From: Mucilaginibacter_A sp041088075
Lineage (GTDB): Bacteria; Bacteroidota; Bacteroidia; Sphingobacteriales; Sphingobacteriaceae
Length of the DNA stretch: 64,000 nt
Direction: 5' to 3'
NCBI RefSeq assembly: GCF_041088075.1
Contig: NZ_JBGCVY010000042.1
Coordinates: 1-64,000 of the forward strand
Positions 45,993 through 54,036 of this stretch are shown piece after piece. Every line of letters starts with the position of its first letter. The stretch's first letter is position 1. The position numbers and the translations under genes were made by a program. Under the pieces are notes generated by a model. The model saw only the letters and a list, made by a program, of their open reading frames with translations, made no database searches and had not been told where the DNA came from.

Positions 45993-46288
45993 GGGAGATT
46001 AGCTCAGCTGGTTCAGAGCATCCCGGTTAACAGACCGGGAGGGCCACGGCAGGGTTTACAAAAATAGGGAGATTAGCTCAGCTGGTTCAGAGCATCCCGG
46101 TTTACGGATCGGGAGGGCCACGACAGGGTTTACAAAAATAGAGAGATTAGCTCAGCTGGTTCAGAGCATCCCGGTTTATGGACCGGGAGGGCCACGGCAG
46201 GGTTTACAAAAATAGGGAGATTAGCTCAGCTGGTTCAGAGCATCCCGGTTTACGGACCGGGAGGGCCACGGCAGGGTTTACAAAAATA
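45993..46288 (+). repeat. Four tandem 74-bp tRNA-like half repeats
   Basis: Copies start at 45993, 46067, 46141 and 46215, each exactly 74 bp and differing by only a few bases. The first 28 bases are identical to the 5' part of the downstream tRNA-Val (acceptor strand and D-arm; copy 3 has one change). The anticodon arm is replaced by an enlarged hairpin TCCCGGT/ACCGGGA with a 6-base loop (TAACAG, TTACGG or TTATGG; copy 2 has a stem mismatch). The T-arm and 3' acceptor strand are missing, replaced by GGCCACGGCAGGGTTTACAA. They cannot fold into normal tRNAs but share a promoter with tRNA-Val. Confidence 0.88.
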
Positions 46289-46363
46289 GGGAGATTAGCT
46301 CAGCTGGTTCAGAGCATCTGCCTTACAAGCAGAGGGTCACTGGTTCGAACCCAGTATCTCCCA
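46289..46363 (+). tRNA. tRNA-Val (anticodon TAC)
   Basis: Full cloverleaf: acceptor GGGAGAT/ATCTCCC, D-arm, anticodon stem TCTGC/GCAGA with loop CTTACAA giving TAC, T-arm ACTGG-TTCGAAC-CCAGT, discriminator A. It is the fifth unit of the 74-bp array and the only one with intact anticodon and T arms. Confidence 0.95.
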
Positions 46364-46364
46364 C

Positions 46365-46391
46365 AAAGGCATCCAAACGGATGCCTTTTTT
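46365..46391 (+). terminator. Terminator after tRNA-Val
   Basis: AAAGGCATCC-AAAC-GGATGCCTTT perfect hairpin followed by T residues. Confidence 0.9.
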
Positions 46392-46396
46392 AATTT

Positions 46397-46642
46397 ATGT
46401 TTTTTACATACATCCTGTATTCCCCTACGTTGGATAAATATTATATTGGCTCGACCGCTGGCCTTGATGAACGTATTAAAAAACACAACACCAACCACAA
46501 AGGCTTTACGGGACGGGCAGGGGACTGGGGCTTGAAATGGAAAGAAGAAAATGCCTCGAAAAGCGGTGCAAACATCCGGGAACGTCAAATAAAAAGCTGG
46601 AAAAGCAGGAAAATGATAGAGAAACTTATTATTGAAGGTTAG
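46397..46642 (+). CDS. GIY-YIG nuclease family protein
   Basis: 81 aa single-domain nuclease of the UvrC/homing-endonuclease superfamily. YILYSPTLDKYYIGST is the GIY-YIG pair, followed by the catalytic-arginine region GLDERIKKHN and the conserved C-terminal ERQIKSWKSRKMIEKLI. It lies between a real tRNA-Val and a tRNA remnant; its stop codon overlaps the start of the tRNA-derived sequence. Stand-alone GIY-YIG genes beside tRNA or rRNA genes are common in Bacteroidota; their function is not established. Confidence 0.9.
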   Translation: MFFTYILYSPTLDKYYIGSTAGLDERIKKHNTNHKGFTGRAGDWGLKWKEENASKSGANIRERQIKSWKSRKMIEKLIIEG

Positions 46643-46712
46643 CTTAACTGGTTCAGGGCATCCCGGTTTTGCACCGGGAGGGTCACTGGTTCGAACCCAG
46701 TATCTCCCACCA
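46637..46712 (+). pseudogene. tRNA remnant with intact 3' half and encoded CCA
   Basis: The D-arm region (TTAGCTTAACTGGTTCAGGGC) is mutated and the 5' acceptor strand is replaced by GIY-YIG coding sequence. The anticodon arm is the enlarged TCCCGGT-TTTGC-ACCGGGA form. The T-arm and acceptor 3' strand (ACTGGTTCGAACCCAGT, ATCTCCC) are identical to tRNA-Val, followed by ACCA. Not expected to function as a tRNA. Confidence 0.75.
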
Positions 46713-46740
46713 AGGCCGACGATACATTGTCGGCCTTTTG
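46712..46740 (+). terminator. Terminator after the tRNA remnant
   Basis: AAGGCCGAC and GTCGGCCTT form a perfect stem around GATACATT, followed by TTG and T-rich sequence. Confidence 0.85.
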
Positions 46741-46861
46741 TATTTCAGGATGTTTTAGTTCTGTATCTTAATTTGTGCTGAGTTTTGACCTAACAGAAGG
46801 AATTCAACACAAAACCCGAAGCTTTAGCAGGAAAAACTTGAAACAACTCCGATACATTAGA

Positions 46862-46948
46862 ATGCTTCTTTTACCACCTAAAAATTGGCAAGTATCAATT
46901 TTGCTCCAATCAATCCAACCACCAATTTTTATAGCCTAAAAGAAGCAT
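46862..46948. repeat. Inverted 12-mer pair between convergent units
   Basis: ATGCTTCTTTTA at 46862-46873 followed by CCACCTAAAAATTGG, and TAAAAGAAGCAT at 46937-46948 preceded by CCAATTTTTATAGCC; 87 bp. Confidence 0.87.
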
Positions 46949-46982
46949 AAGTTTTTCTTGTGCCGAGGAAAAGGCATACCTG

Positions 46983-47603
46983 TTAATTTAAAATTTCTGG
47001 CAGGTTGGCGTAGTTTGATCCGTAATGGTCTGCAAGGGCAGGAGAATATTTCCCCTGGTAATCATATAAATAAGTTTCGATCCCAAGTTCCCGGGCATCG
47101 GCTATTTCTACTTCCGGGTTATCGCCTATCACCAGCACTTCGCCGGGCGAGAAATGATACTTTTGTAAAATCTGCAAAAACACGTCCTTTTTGCTCAGAT
47201 CAGACTTTGCCGGGTCGGGTATATAAATCTCCTTAAAATCATTTTTGATGCCCAGAAGCTTTATTTTGCTTTTCTGAAAATCGGTATAGCCCGCCGTTAC
47301 CAAAAACTTTTCTATCGGTAAATCTTTGGCAATCTGGTAATCTTCAAATGCCTTGATCGGGATATTACAGGTCATCTTTACCGACAGCTTCATGCCTTCT
47401 TCCTTAAGCTCCTTATTGAATTTATAGCGGTCTGCAACTTTATGAAACGGCGTGGTCAATAAATCTTCCTTTACTTGCTGGTAAACCTCGCTGCTTAATT
47501 GTGGTTTAAGCAAATCGAACAAAGGGGCGAACATTTCGTCAGCATAAGGCTTAATGGGATAGATGGTGTCATCAAGATCGAAAATCAATGCTTTTTTTGT
47601 CAT
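46983..47603 (-). CDS. HAD-superfamily hydrolase (subfamily IA)
   Basis: 206 aa cytoplasmic phosphatase. Motif I is IFDLDDTIYP (nucleophile and acid Asp residues), motif II LVTAGYTD (T after the strand), motif III the KSKIKLLGI lysine region, and motif IV VLVIGDNPEVEIADARELGI. The family includes pyrimidine 5'-nucleotidases and other small-molecule phosphatases. The substrate is unknown and neighbours give no hint. Confidence 0.9.
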   Translation of the reverse strand: MTKKALIFDLDDTIYPIKPYADEMFAPLFDLLKPQLSSEVYQQVKEDLLTTPFHKVADRYKFNKELKEEGMKLSVKMTCNIPIKAFEDYQIAKDLPIEKFLVTAGYTDFQKSKIKLLGIKNDFKEIYIPDPAKSDLSKKDVFLQILQKYHFSPGEVLVIGDNPEVEIADARELGIETYLYDYQGKYSPALADHYGSNYANLPEILN

Positions 47604-47699
47604 GGTAAAATGTTAGCAATCTACAAGGCTACTTTGTTTTTGAAAAAATATCCACAAAAATTTAAGCTTTTTTATTGGCTCTTTGTCCTGATGAAAATA

Positions 47700-47916
47700 A
47701 ACTTGTTTAAACTTTTATTATTCATTACACCGTTCATGTACAGATATTTATTAAAGGACACACCCCTGGCCCCTCTCGAGAGGGGAACCTGCAAACGACG
47801 CCTTTCCAAACGTTGGAAAGATAGCAAGCCATGCTTCACCTCTCGAGAGGGGCCAGGGGTGTGTCCTTTATTTTTATGCCCTAAAAGAAGCATTCAGAAT
47901 TAAGTTTAAACAACTT
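47700..47916. repeat. Full MITE-like palindromic element, orientation B-core-A
   Basis: About 217 bp. Arm B (AACTTGTTTAAACTTTTATT, ATTCATTACACCGTTCATGT), AAAGGACACACC, the core with CCCCTCTCGAGAGGGG and ACCTCTCGAGAGGGG around CGCCTTTCCAAACGTTGGAAAG, then GGGGTGTGTCCTTTATTTTT, TAAAAGAAGCAT at 47882-47893 and AATTAAGTTTAAACAACTT. Closest relative in the window is the copy at 14305. Confidence 0.87.
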
Positions 47917-47978
47917 CAATAGTAAAATGGCAATATGGCTTTGAGGCTTTTTTTTGTTTCGGGGAAAACTAAATTTCC

Positions 47979-48263
47979 TCAATTCACAAAAACGCCGTCT
48001 TCAAATAAGTTGACAAACTTTTGGATGCACTTTTTACGGATGGCCAAAGGCAAGTCTGAATTTTTTAAAAAAGCGAAATAAGCCTTTCCGCATTCTACCT
48101 CAAACTTGTAATGGTTTTTTAGCCGGTCGCGGATGTCATCAGGTTCAATCGGTTCGCGGGAAAGAAAAAAGATGATGAACTGAAAATCAATATTGTCCAG
48201 TTCAATTAAAAACTCCCGGGTTTTTTCTGCTAAAGTTTCCATCAGGTCAAGGTTTGAAAGCAT
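47979..48263 (-). CDS. Hypothetical protein
   Basis: 94 aa, mostly helical and acidic in the first half (METLAEKTREFLIELDNIDFQFIIFFLSREPIEPDDIRDRLKNHY has been read as one segment in two parts). No cysteine pairs, signal peptide or membrane helix. It is not obviously linked to the neighbours. Met8 is an alternative start. Unrecognised. Confidence 0.6.
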   Translation of the reverse strand: MLSNLDLMETLAEKTREFLIELDNIDFQFIIFFLSREPIEPDDIRDRLKNHYKFEVECGKAYFAFLKNSDLPLAIRKKCIQKFVNLFEDGVFVN

Positions 48264-48462
48264 ATGTTTTCAAACCTTGTTCCAAAAGAAACCCCTGTAT
48301 TTAAACCGGTAAACAGGGAAGCGGTTGCCCAAATTTGGGTTTACACCAGGCAATTTTATTCCCGATGTGGGTATTTAAACTGGTGTTATTAAATTTAGGC
48401 AGGTAAAAACAGCATCTCATTTTATTGCTGATTAATAGAAATACTGTTTTTATCCCCCAAAA

Positions 48463-48678
48463 TTATTTATCGCCTTCGCTGGGTTCTGCACCTTGATGCA
48501 AATCCGGATAAGCCGCACGGCCGCCTTCGTCCACATTCTTTTTAAAACCGTCAAGCTGGTCGGTTTCGTGCGCGCCGTCTATGATGGTTTGCCCGTCTTT
48601 GTTGGTCTGCTGCAGGCCTTCGTCTTCCGAGTACGGGTTGTTAACCTGTACTTCCGGCAAATCTTTTTTCTGTTCCAT
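48463..48678 (-). CDS. Hypothetical small acidic protein
   Basis: 71 aa from the ATG at 48678 (MEQKKDLPEVQVNNPYSEDE). The frame is open 39 bases further upstream, but the composition changes there. Rich in Asp, Glu, Gln and Gly with no hydrophobic core, so likely disordered. Similar short 'NPYSEDEG...DG' proteins occur in Sphingobacteriaceae to my recollection; function unknown. Confidence 0.55.
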   Translation of the reverse strand: MEQKKDLPEVQVNNPYSEDEGLQQTNKDGQTIIDGAHETDQLDGFKKNVDEGGRAAYPDLHQGAEPSEGDK

Positions 48679-48787
48679 GATTGATGCTTTTTCATTGCTA
48701 ACAGCAAATTGTTTCAATTGTTAGCCGGAGAAACAGATTTACCGCAGCAATTGACCAAACATAAACCGGACACCAAATTTATGCCGG

Positions 48788-48799
48788 TAAAAGAAGCAT
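48788..48799 (+). repeat. Single 12-mer TAAAAGAAGCAT
   Basis: Preceded by ACCAAATTTATGCCGG. Lies between divergent genes. Confidence 0.85.
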
Positions 48800-48974
48800 G
48801 GCAGTTTCAAAATAAACCTTGCTGGGAAAAGATTCTACGCTGCCACCACCAAATGGGGCTGTTTCTCCCTGTTTTGCTGTTGTTTCAAGTTGAAAATAGC
48901 AAATCCGGCTATAAATTTTTGTTGGAACGAGACTTGTAAAAAGCTTTGTACATCAAAACTTAAAACTTGAACCC

Positions 48975-49088
48975 ATGAAAAAATTAATACTGCTTGCCGC
49001 ATTTGGTTTTGCCTTAACCTGCTCTGTTTCATCCTGCTCCAGCAGCCGCAATTTTGCCAGAACATCTACCATGCGCTTTCATAATTAA
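48975..49088 (+). CDS. Small lipoprotein-like peptide
   Basis: 37-aa open frame: MKKLILLAAFGFALTCSVSSC, a signal peptide with lipobox VSSC (Cys21), then a short Ser/Arg/Thr tail. It is plausibly a small exported lipopeptide. It is too short to assign to a family, and chance cannot be excluded, but the signal peptide is well formed. Confidence 0.5.
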   Translation: MKKLILLAAFGFALTCSVSSCSSSRNFARTSTMRFHN

Positions 49089-49132
49089 GGCCGGTAAAAA
49101 CAGTACCGCCCCAATTTAAGCTTTGTGGTTTT

Positions 49133-51745
49133 TTACAGGATGGCTATCAAACCTGTCCATCCGGTTTGATGGCTGGCGCCTAAACCTTTGCCCGTATCGC
49201 CATGAAAATATTCGTGAAAAAGGATATAATCTTTAAAGTTTGGGTCGAGGTTTAGCTTTTCATTCCCGCCAAAAACAGGCCGTTCGTCGCGATCGTTCTT
49301 TAAAAAAATACTTTTTAAACGATAACTTAAAGCCTGTGCAATTTCTGCAAGCGAACTGTATTTGCCCGAGTTGGTTGGATATTCTACCTTAAAATCATCG
49401 GTATAATACTCCTGAAAACTGTGTAGAGACTGGATAATGAGATAGTTGACCGGCATCCAGATGGGCCCGCGCCAGTTGCTGTTGCCCCCAAACATGGCTG
49501 TATCGCTTTCGCCCGGGGTGTAGGCCACTTCGTAGTCCCTTCCGTTTAAAAGGTAATGGTACGGATGCTCCTGGTATTCTTTGGAAATAGATCGGATGCC
49601 ATAATCTGATAAAAATTCTTCCGGGTTAAGCATCCGGCGCAACAAAAGCTTCATCCGGTGGCCGCGCAGCAGCGAAAACAAATGCTGCTCGTTGCCTTTG
49701 GTATCTTTCCAATAGCTTACCAAACGCACCAAATCCGGCCGCTGGTTCATAAAATCGTCTAACTGTTTTTTTAAACGCGGCAGGTTGTTCCATTTGTTTT
49801 CATCAAACACAATTACGGCAAACATGGGTATCAAACCTACCACAGTACGTAGGCGTACGCGGTCGCTTTCGCCATCAGGTTTGCGGAACAAATCGTAATA
49901 AAAGCCGTCCTGGTCGTCCCATAAGCCCAAAGAATTTTCGCCCATGTAAGCAATTGAGCCGGCGATGTACAAAAAGTGTTCGGAAAATTTGATGGCCATG
50001 TTTTCATAAACCGAGTTGTACATGGCCAGTTCAATGCTGATCTGCATCATGTTCAGCGCATACATGGCCATCCAACTGGAGCCATCGGCCTGCTCCAAAA
50101 AACCACCACCGGGAATTGGCGCACTGCGGTTAAAAACACCAATATTGTCCAAACCTAAAAAACCGCCTTCAAAAATATTATTGCCTTCGCTGTCTTTCTG
50201 GTTTACCCACCAGGTAAAATTGAGCAGCAGCTTTTGAAACACACCTTCTAAAAATGCGACGTCTTCTTTTTTATTCAGTTCTTTGTCTAATTGATAGATC
50301 TGCCAGGCCGCCATGGCATGTACTGGCGGGTTAACATCGCTAAAATCCCATTCGTATGCAGGCAATTGGCCATTGGGATGAATGTAGTGCGCGCTGACCA
50401 GCAGGATAAGCTGGCGTTTTGCAAAATCAGGGTCAATTTTTGCAAAAGTAAGGCAATGGAAAGCCATGTCCCAGGCGGCAAACCATGGGTATTCCCATTT
50501 ATCTGGCATGGATAAAATCTGCTCTGCCAAAAAATGTTTCCAGTTGTGGTTGCGGCCGCTCAAACGGCTTTTCGGCGGGGGCGGCTGTCCGGGGTCTCCT
50601 TTCAGCCATAAATCAACGTCGTAAAAGTAGTATTGCTTGTTCCACAGCATGCCGGCAAAAGCCTGGCGCTGCACCAAGTTTTCATCTGCGCTGGCACCGG
50701 TTTTTTGTTTTTCGGCATAAAAATCATTTGCTTCTTTGATGCGGTTATTTACAATCGTATCGAAATCATCAAAAGGGTCAGGCTGATGATTTGCAGACAG
50801 CCTTAGCCTCACCTGCACATTTCCTTCCGCCGGAACCGTTAACCGGAACCACGCTGCTGCTTTTGTGCCTTCTTTTTGCGGGTTTACTGCTGCCGGGTTG
50901 TTTTTTACCACACGTTCGTGGATGCCGTCTTTTACAAAAGCCGTTAGGTTTGCCGATTGATAAAGCCGCTCGTTGTTGGTTTCGTTTTCGGTAAACAAAA
51001 ATTCTGCATCGCCATCCACATGGCAATAATAACTGCCTAAAGCTTCGTCTTGCAGCAGCAAAGTGTTTTTATCCTGATGCGTAATATTAGGTTTGGCGGA
51101 TGCCGGGTCCCAGCTCCAAGTATTTCGAAACCAAAGCTGCGGCAGCAAATGCAGTTGGGCCTGCTGGTTGCCGCGGTTGTGGACGGTATATTGGATCAAA
51201 ATATCATCTTCCGCATTTTTGATGTATTCAATAAAAACATCAAAATAACGGTTTTGGTCAAACAGGCCGGTATCAAGCAGTTCAAACTCCGGGTCCAGCT
51301 TTCCACGTTTGCCATTTTCCCCGATCAGCCATTCGTATGGATAAGTTTCCTGTACGTATTTGTACAGCATTTTTTGGTAACTGTGCGTGGGCGTGCTGTC
51401 CAAATAGTAATACAGCTCTTTTACATCCTCGCCATGGTTGCCTTCGCTGTTGGTCAGCCCGAAAAGCCGTTCCTTTAAGATTGCGTCTTTCCCGTTCCAC
51501 AAACCCAGGCCTAAACAAAGCAGTTGTTTGTCGTCGCTAAAACCGCCGATGCCTTCTTCGCCCCAGCGATAAGCTTTGCTGCGGGCCATATCGTGGGTGA
51601 TGTAGTTCCAGGCATCGCCGTTGGCGCTATAATCTTCGCGCACGGTTCCCCATTGCCTTTCTGATAAATACGGGCCCCATTTAAGCCAGTTGTTTTTTCC
51701 GGAGTAATGGTCGTTCAGGCGGGATTGTTCGGCAGTAATATCCAT
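49133..51745 (-). CDS. GH63-like glucosidase (MGH1-type)
   Basis: 870 aa protein without a signal peptide. N-terminal sugar-binding-like beta domain (WLKWGPYLSERQWGTVREDYSANGDAWNYITHDMARSKAYRWGEEGIGG, seen as successive shorter blocks) and an (alpha/alpha)6 catalytic barrel with KWEYPWFAAWDMAFH, NPPVHAMAAW, EQADGSSWMAMYALNM and SNWRGPIWMPVNYLI, the conserved blocks of GH63-like glucosidases. Bacterial members act on alpha-glucosides; the substrate here is unknown. The upstream region holds the tandem 12-mer array. Confidence 0.88.
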   Translation of the reverse strand: MDITAEQSRLNDHYSGKNNWLKWGPYLSERQWGTVREDYSANGDAWNYITHDMARSKAYRWGEEGIGGFSDDKQLLCLGLGLWNGKDAILKERLFGLTNSEGNHGEDVKELYYYLDSTPTHSYQKMLYKYVQETYPYEWLIGENGKRGKLDPEFELLDTGLFDQNRYFDVFIEYIKNAEDDILIQYTVHNRGNQQAQLHLLPQLWFRNTWSWDPASAKPNITHQDKNTLLLQDEALGSYYCHVDGDAEFLFTENETNNERLYQSANLTAFVKDGIHERVVKNNPAAVNPQKEGTKAAAWFRLTVPAEGNVQVRLRLSANHQPDPFDDFDTIVNNRIKEANDFYAEKQKTGASADENLVQRQAFAGMLWNKQYYFYDVDLWLKGDPGQPPPPKSRLSGRNHNWKHFLAEQILSMPDKWEYPWFAAWDMAFHCLTFAKIDPDFAKRQLILLVSAHYIHPNGQLPAYEWDFSDVNPPVHAMAAWQIYQLDKELNKKEDVAFLEGVFQKLLLNFTWWVNQKDSEGNNIFEGGFLGLDNIGVFNRSAPIPGGGFLEQADGSSWMAMYALNMMQISIELAMYNSVYENMAIKFSEHFLYIAGSIAYMGENSLGLWDDQDGFYYDLFRKPDGESDRVRLRTVVGLIPMFAVIVFDENKWNNLPRLKKQLDDFMNQRPDLVRLVSYWKDTKGNEQHLFSLLRGHRMKLLLRRMLNPEEFLSDYGIRSISKEYQEHPYHYLLNGRDYEVAYTPGESDTAMFGGNSNWRGPIWMPVNYLIIQSLHSFQEYYTDDFKVEYPTNSGKYSSLAEIAQALSYRLKSIFLKNDRDERPVFGGNEKLNLDPNFKDYILFHEYFHGDTGKGLGASHQTGWTGLIAIL

Positions 51746-51817
51746 TTGGGTTTAAGTAAGGCCGTGAAGATAATGTTTTGCCAGCCAATACCGGTTTTTG
51801 AAAAGGTTGAAAAACGG

Positions 51818-52463
51818 ATGCTTCTTTTATCGGGTAAAAATTGGTGTTGATATTTTTGTCATGCCGAAATTTTTTCGGCATCCCATCAGAAAGGTTACAA
51901 CCGTGGAAGAAGAATTCTGAAATAAATTCAGGATGACTAAAGCCAATGCTTCTTTTACCACCTAAAAATTGGTGTGTTTTTGTCATGCCGAAATCTTTTC
52001 GGCATCCCATCAGAAAGGTTAAAACCATAGAAGAGGGATCCTGAAAAAAATTTCAGGATGACTAACGGCAATGCTTCTTTTATCGGGTAAAAATTGGTGT
52101 TGATGTTTTTTGTCATACCGAAATCTTTTCGGCATCCCATCAGAAAGGCTACAATCCTGGAAGAGGGATCCTGAAATAAATTCAGGATGACTAACGCCAA
52201 TGCTTCTTTTATCGGGTAAAAATTGGTGTTGATATTTTTGTCATGCCGAAATTTTTTCGGCATCCCATCAGAAAGGTTACAACCGTGGAAGAAGAATTCT
52301 GAAATAAATTCAGGATGACTAAAGCCAATGCTTCTTTTATCGCCTAAAAATTGGTGTGTTTTTGTCATGCCGAAATCTTTTCGGCATCCCACAAGCAAGG
52401 TTACAATCCTGGAAGAGGGATCCTGAAACAAGTTCAGGATGACTAACGGCAATGCTTCTTTTA
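51818..52463. repeat. Tandem array of about 125-bp units, each starting with the 12-mer
   Basis: ATGCTTCTTTTA occurs at 51818, 51946, 52071, 52200, 52328 and 52452 (spacings 128, 125, 129, 128, 124). Each of the five units runs: 12-mer, CGGGTAAAAATTGGTGTT-type extension, GTCATGCCGAAAT(C/T)TTTTCGGCAT palindrome, CCCATCAGAAAGG, GGAAGA(A/G)G, TCCTGAAATAAATTCAGGA palindrome, GACTAA. Units at 51818 and 52200 are almost identical, indicating recent duplication of unit pairs. It lies between the GH63 gene start and the FAD oxidoreductase end. Confidence 0.9.
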
Positions 52464-52521
52464 CCACCTAAAAATTGGTGTTGATGAAAAAATAAAAATG
52501 CGAGATTTGATTTTCAGTCGA

Positions 52522-52533
52522 TAAAAGAAGTAT
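52522..52533 (+). repeat. Variant 12-mer TAAAAGAAGTAT
   Basis: Closes the array region in inverted orientation, 43 bases beyond the stop of the downstream-reading minus-strand gene (52576). Confidence 0.75.
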
Positions 52534-52575
52534 GGAAACCGAGAGATTCCGAAAAAAACACCGATAAAAACAGCA

Positions 52576-54036
52576 TCACCCATAGCTCAAGCGCGGAGCC
52601 TTTAGCCCAAAAACTTCATGTAACGCCCTTTTGGCCGCATAATAGCCGCACATGCCATGCACGCCGCCACCCGGCGGCGTGGAAGAAGAGCAGATGTAAA
52701 GCCCTTTGTCCGAGGTTTGATACGGCGACCAGCGCAAAGCCGGGCGCGTGAACAATTGCCTGATATCCAGGGTGCCGCCGTTGATATCGCCGCCGATATA
52801 ATTTGCGTTGTACGCTTCCATCTGCTCGGTGTTCATAGTGAATTTTGCCAAAATCCGTTCCCGGAAACCTGGCGCAAAGCGTTCTACCTGTTTTTCGATG
52901 ATTTCCGTCATGTCGGTTTTGCTGCCGTTGGGCACGTGGCAATACGCCCAGGCCGTGTGTTTTCCCTCGGGCGCGCGGCTGGCATCAAAAAGGCTTTGTT
53001 GGGCAAGCAGCACAAAAGGTTTTTCGGCTTGTTTCCCTTCCGAGGTTTGTTTTTCGCCGACGGCAATTTCCTCCAGCGTGTTTCCCAAATGGATGGTCCC
53101 GGCCTGTAAACATTCATTAGCGGTGAACGGAATCGGACTATCTAAAGCCCAGTCAATTTTAAAAACGCCCATGCCGTAGCGGTATTTTTCGAGCTGCCAT
53201 TTGTAGATAGACGAAAACCGGTGGCCGGCAATCTGCAGCAGTTGCCGCGGAGTAACATCAAACAAAACCGCTTTGGAAGAAGGCAATTGTGCCAATGATT
53301 TTACCTCAAAACCGGTCTCAATTTTCCCGCCCAGCGAAACAAAATAAGCGGCCAGCGCATCCGCAATTTTGTAGGACCCACCTTTGGGCAGCGGCCATCC
53401 GCCCAAATGCCCGTTAGCCAGCAAAACCAGCGCGATGGCCGAAGTTGCCAGGTTGGACAGGGGCTGGATTCCATGCGCCGCCATCCCTGCCCAAAGCCCG
53501 CGTGCTTCTTTTGTCCGTAGTTTTTTGGCGGTTTGCAAAGCAGAAGGCAGGGCATCCAAACCAAAACGGGCAAATTTAAAAGGGTTTTTGGGGAAGTGGA
53601 GCGGGCCCAACAGGTCGGGCGCCAAACCAGGCCAGTTTTTTGCCAAAGGTTTGACGAGTTTGAGGTATGCTTTGCAGTCAGTGCCCAGCTTAATGCCCGT
53701 TTGCTCCGGCGTGCCAAACAAAGCGGCGGCCGTTCCATCGTCAAAAGGGTGCGCTGCCGCAATTGGCGGGTTGATGTATTCCAAACCAAAATCGGCCAAA
53801 GGCAAAGTTTTAAAAAAAGGCGAGGCCAAAGCAAGCGGATGGATGGCCGAACAAATATCGTGTGTAAAACCTGGCAAAGTAACCTCGGCCGAACGCAAAC
53901 CGCCGCCAATTTGGCCTTTTGCTTCTGCCAAAAGTACCGAAAGCCCTTGCTGCTGCATCGTAATTGCGGCCGCCAAACCGTTCGGCCCCGAGCCAACTAC
54001 AATGGCATCAAAATCAGTTTTGTTGCTTAAACCCAT
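52576..54036 (-). CDS. Phytoene-desaturase-like FAD-dependent oxidoreductase
   Basis: 486 aa with an N-terminal Rossmann FAD motif DAIVVGSGPNGLAAAITMQQQG (GxGxxG at about 16-21) and the second dinucleotide block LLAEAKGQIGGGLRSAE. The C-terminal GLYICSSSTPPGGGVHGMCGYYAAKRAL is the FAD-proximal signature of the phytoene dehydrogenase/PYROXD2-like branch (COG1233). The substrate is unknown; with no other carotenoid genes nearby, a desaturase role is not supported by context. Confidence 0.9.
   Translation of the reverse strand: MGLSNKTDFDAIVVGSGPNGLAAAITMQQQGLSVLLAEAKGQIGGGLRSAEVTLPGFTHDICSAIHPLALASPFFKTLPLADFGLEYINPPIAAAHPFDDGTAAALFGTPEQTGIKLGTDCKAYLKLVKPLAKNWPGLAPDLLGPLHFPKNPFKFARFGLDALPSALQTAKKLRTKEARGLWAGMAAHGIQPLSNLATSAIALVLLANGHLGGWPLPKGGSYKIADALAAYFVSLGGKIETGFEVKSLAQLPSSKAVLFDVTPRQLLQIAGHRFSSIYKWQLEKYRYGMGVFKIDWALDSPIPFTANECLQAGTIHLGNTLEEIAVGEKQTSEGKQAEKPFVLLAQQSLFDASRAPEGKHTAWAYCHVPNGSKTDMTEIIEKQVERFAPGFRERILAKFTMNTEQMEAYNANYIGGDINGGTLDIRQLFTRPALRWSPYQTSDKGLYICSSSTPPGGGVHGMCGYYAAKRALHEVFGLKAPRLSYG

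Noticed and set aside
45993..46288. Four extra tRNA genes
   Set aside because: The anticodon arm is too long and the T-arm and 3' acceptor strand are missing, so they are tRNA-like repeats, not tRNAs.
48264..48392. 42-codon frame starting next to the divergent hypothetical gene
   Set aside because: No signal peptide, domain or terminator; length is within chance in this composition.
51818..52463. Repeat array that at first sight might be a CRISPR
   Set aside because: Units are about 125 bp and similar throughout, there are no unique spacers of constant size, and no cas genes are near.
51955..52467. 170-aa open frame on the minus strand with ILNLFQDPSS-like peptides
   Set aside because: It lies entirely within the tandem repeat array; the frame is open because the repeat unit lacks stops in that phase.
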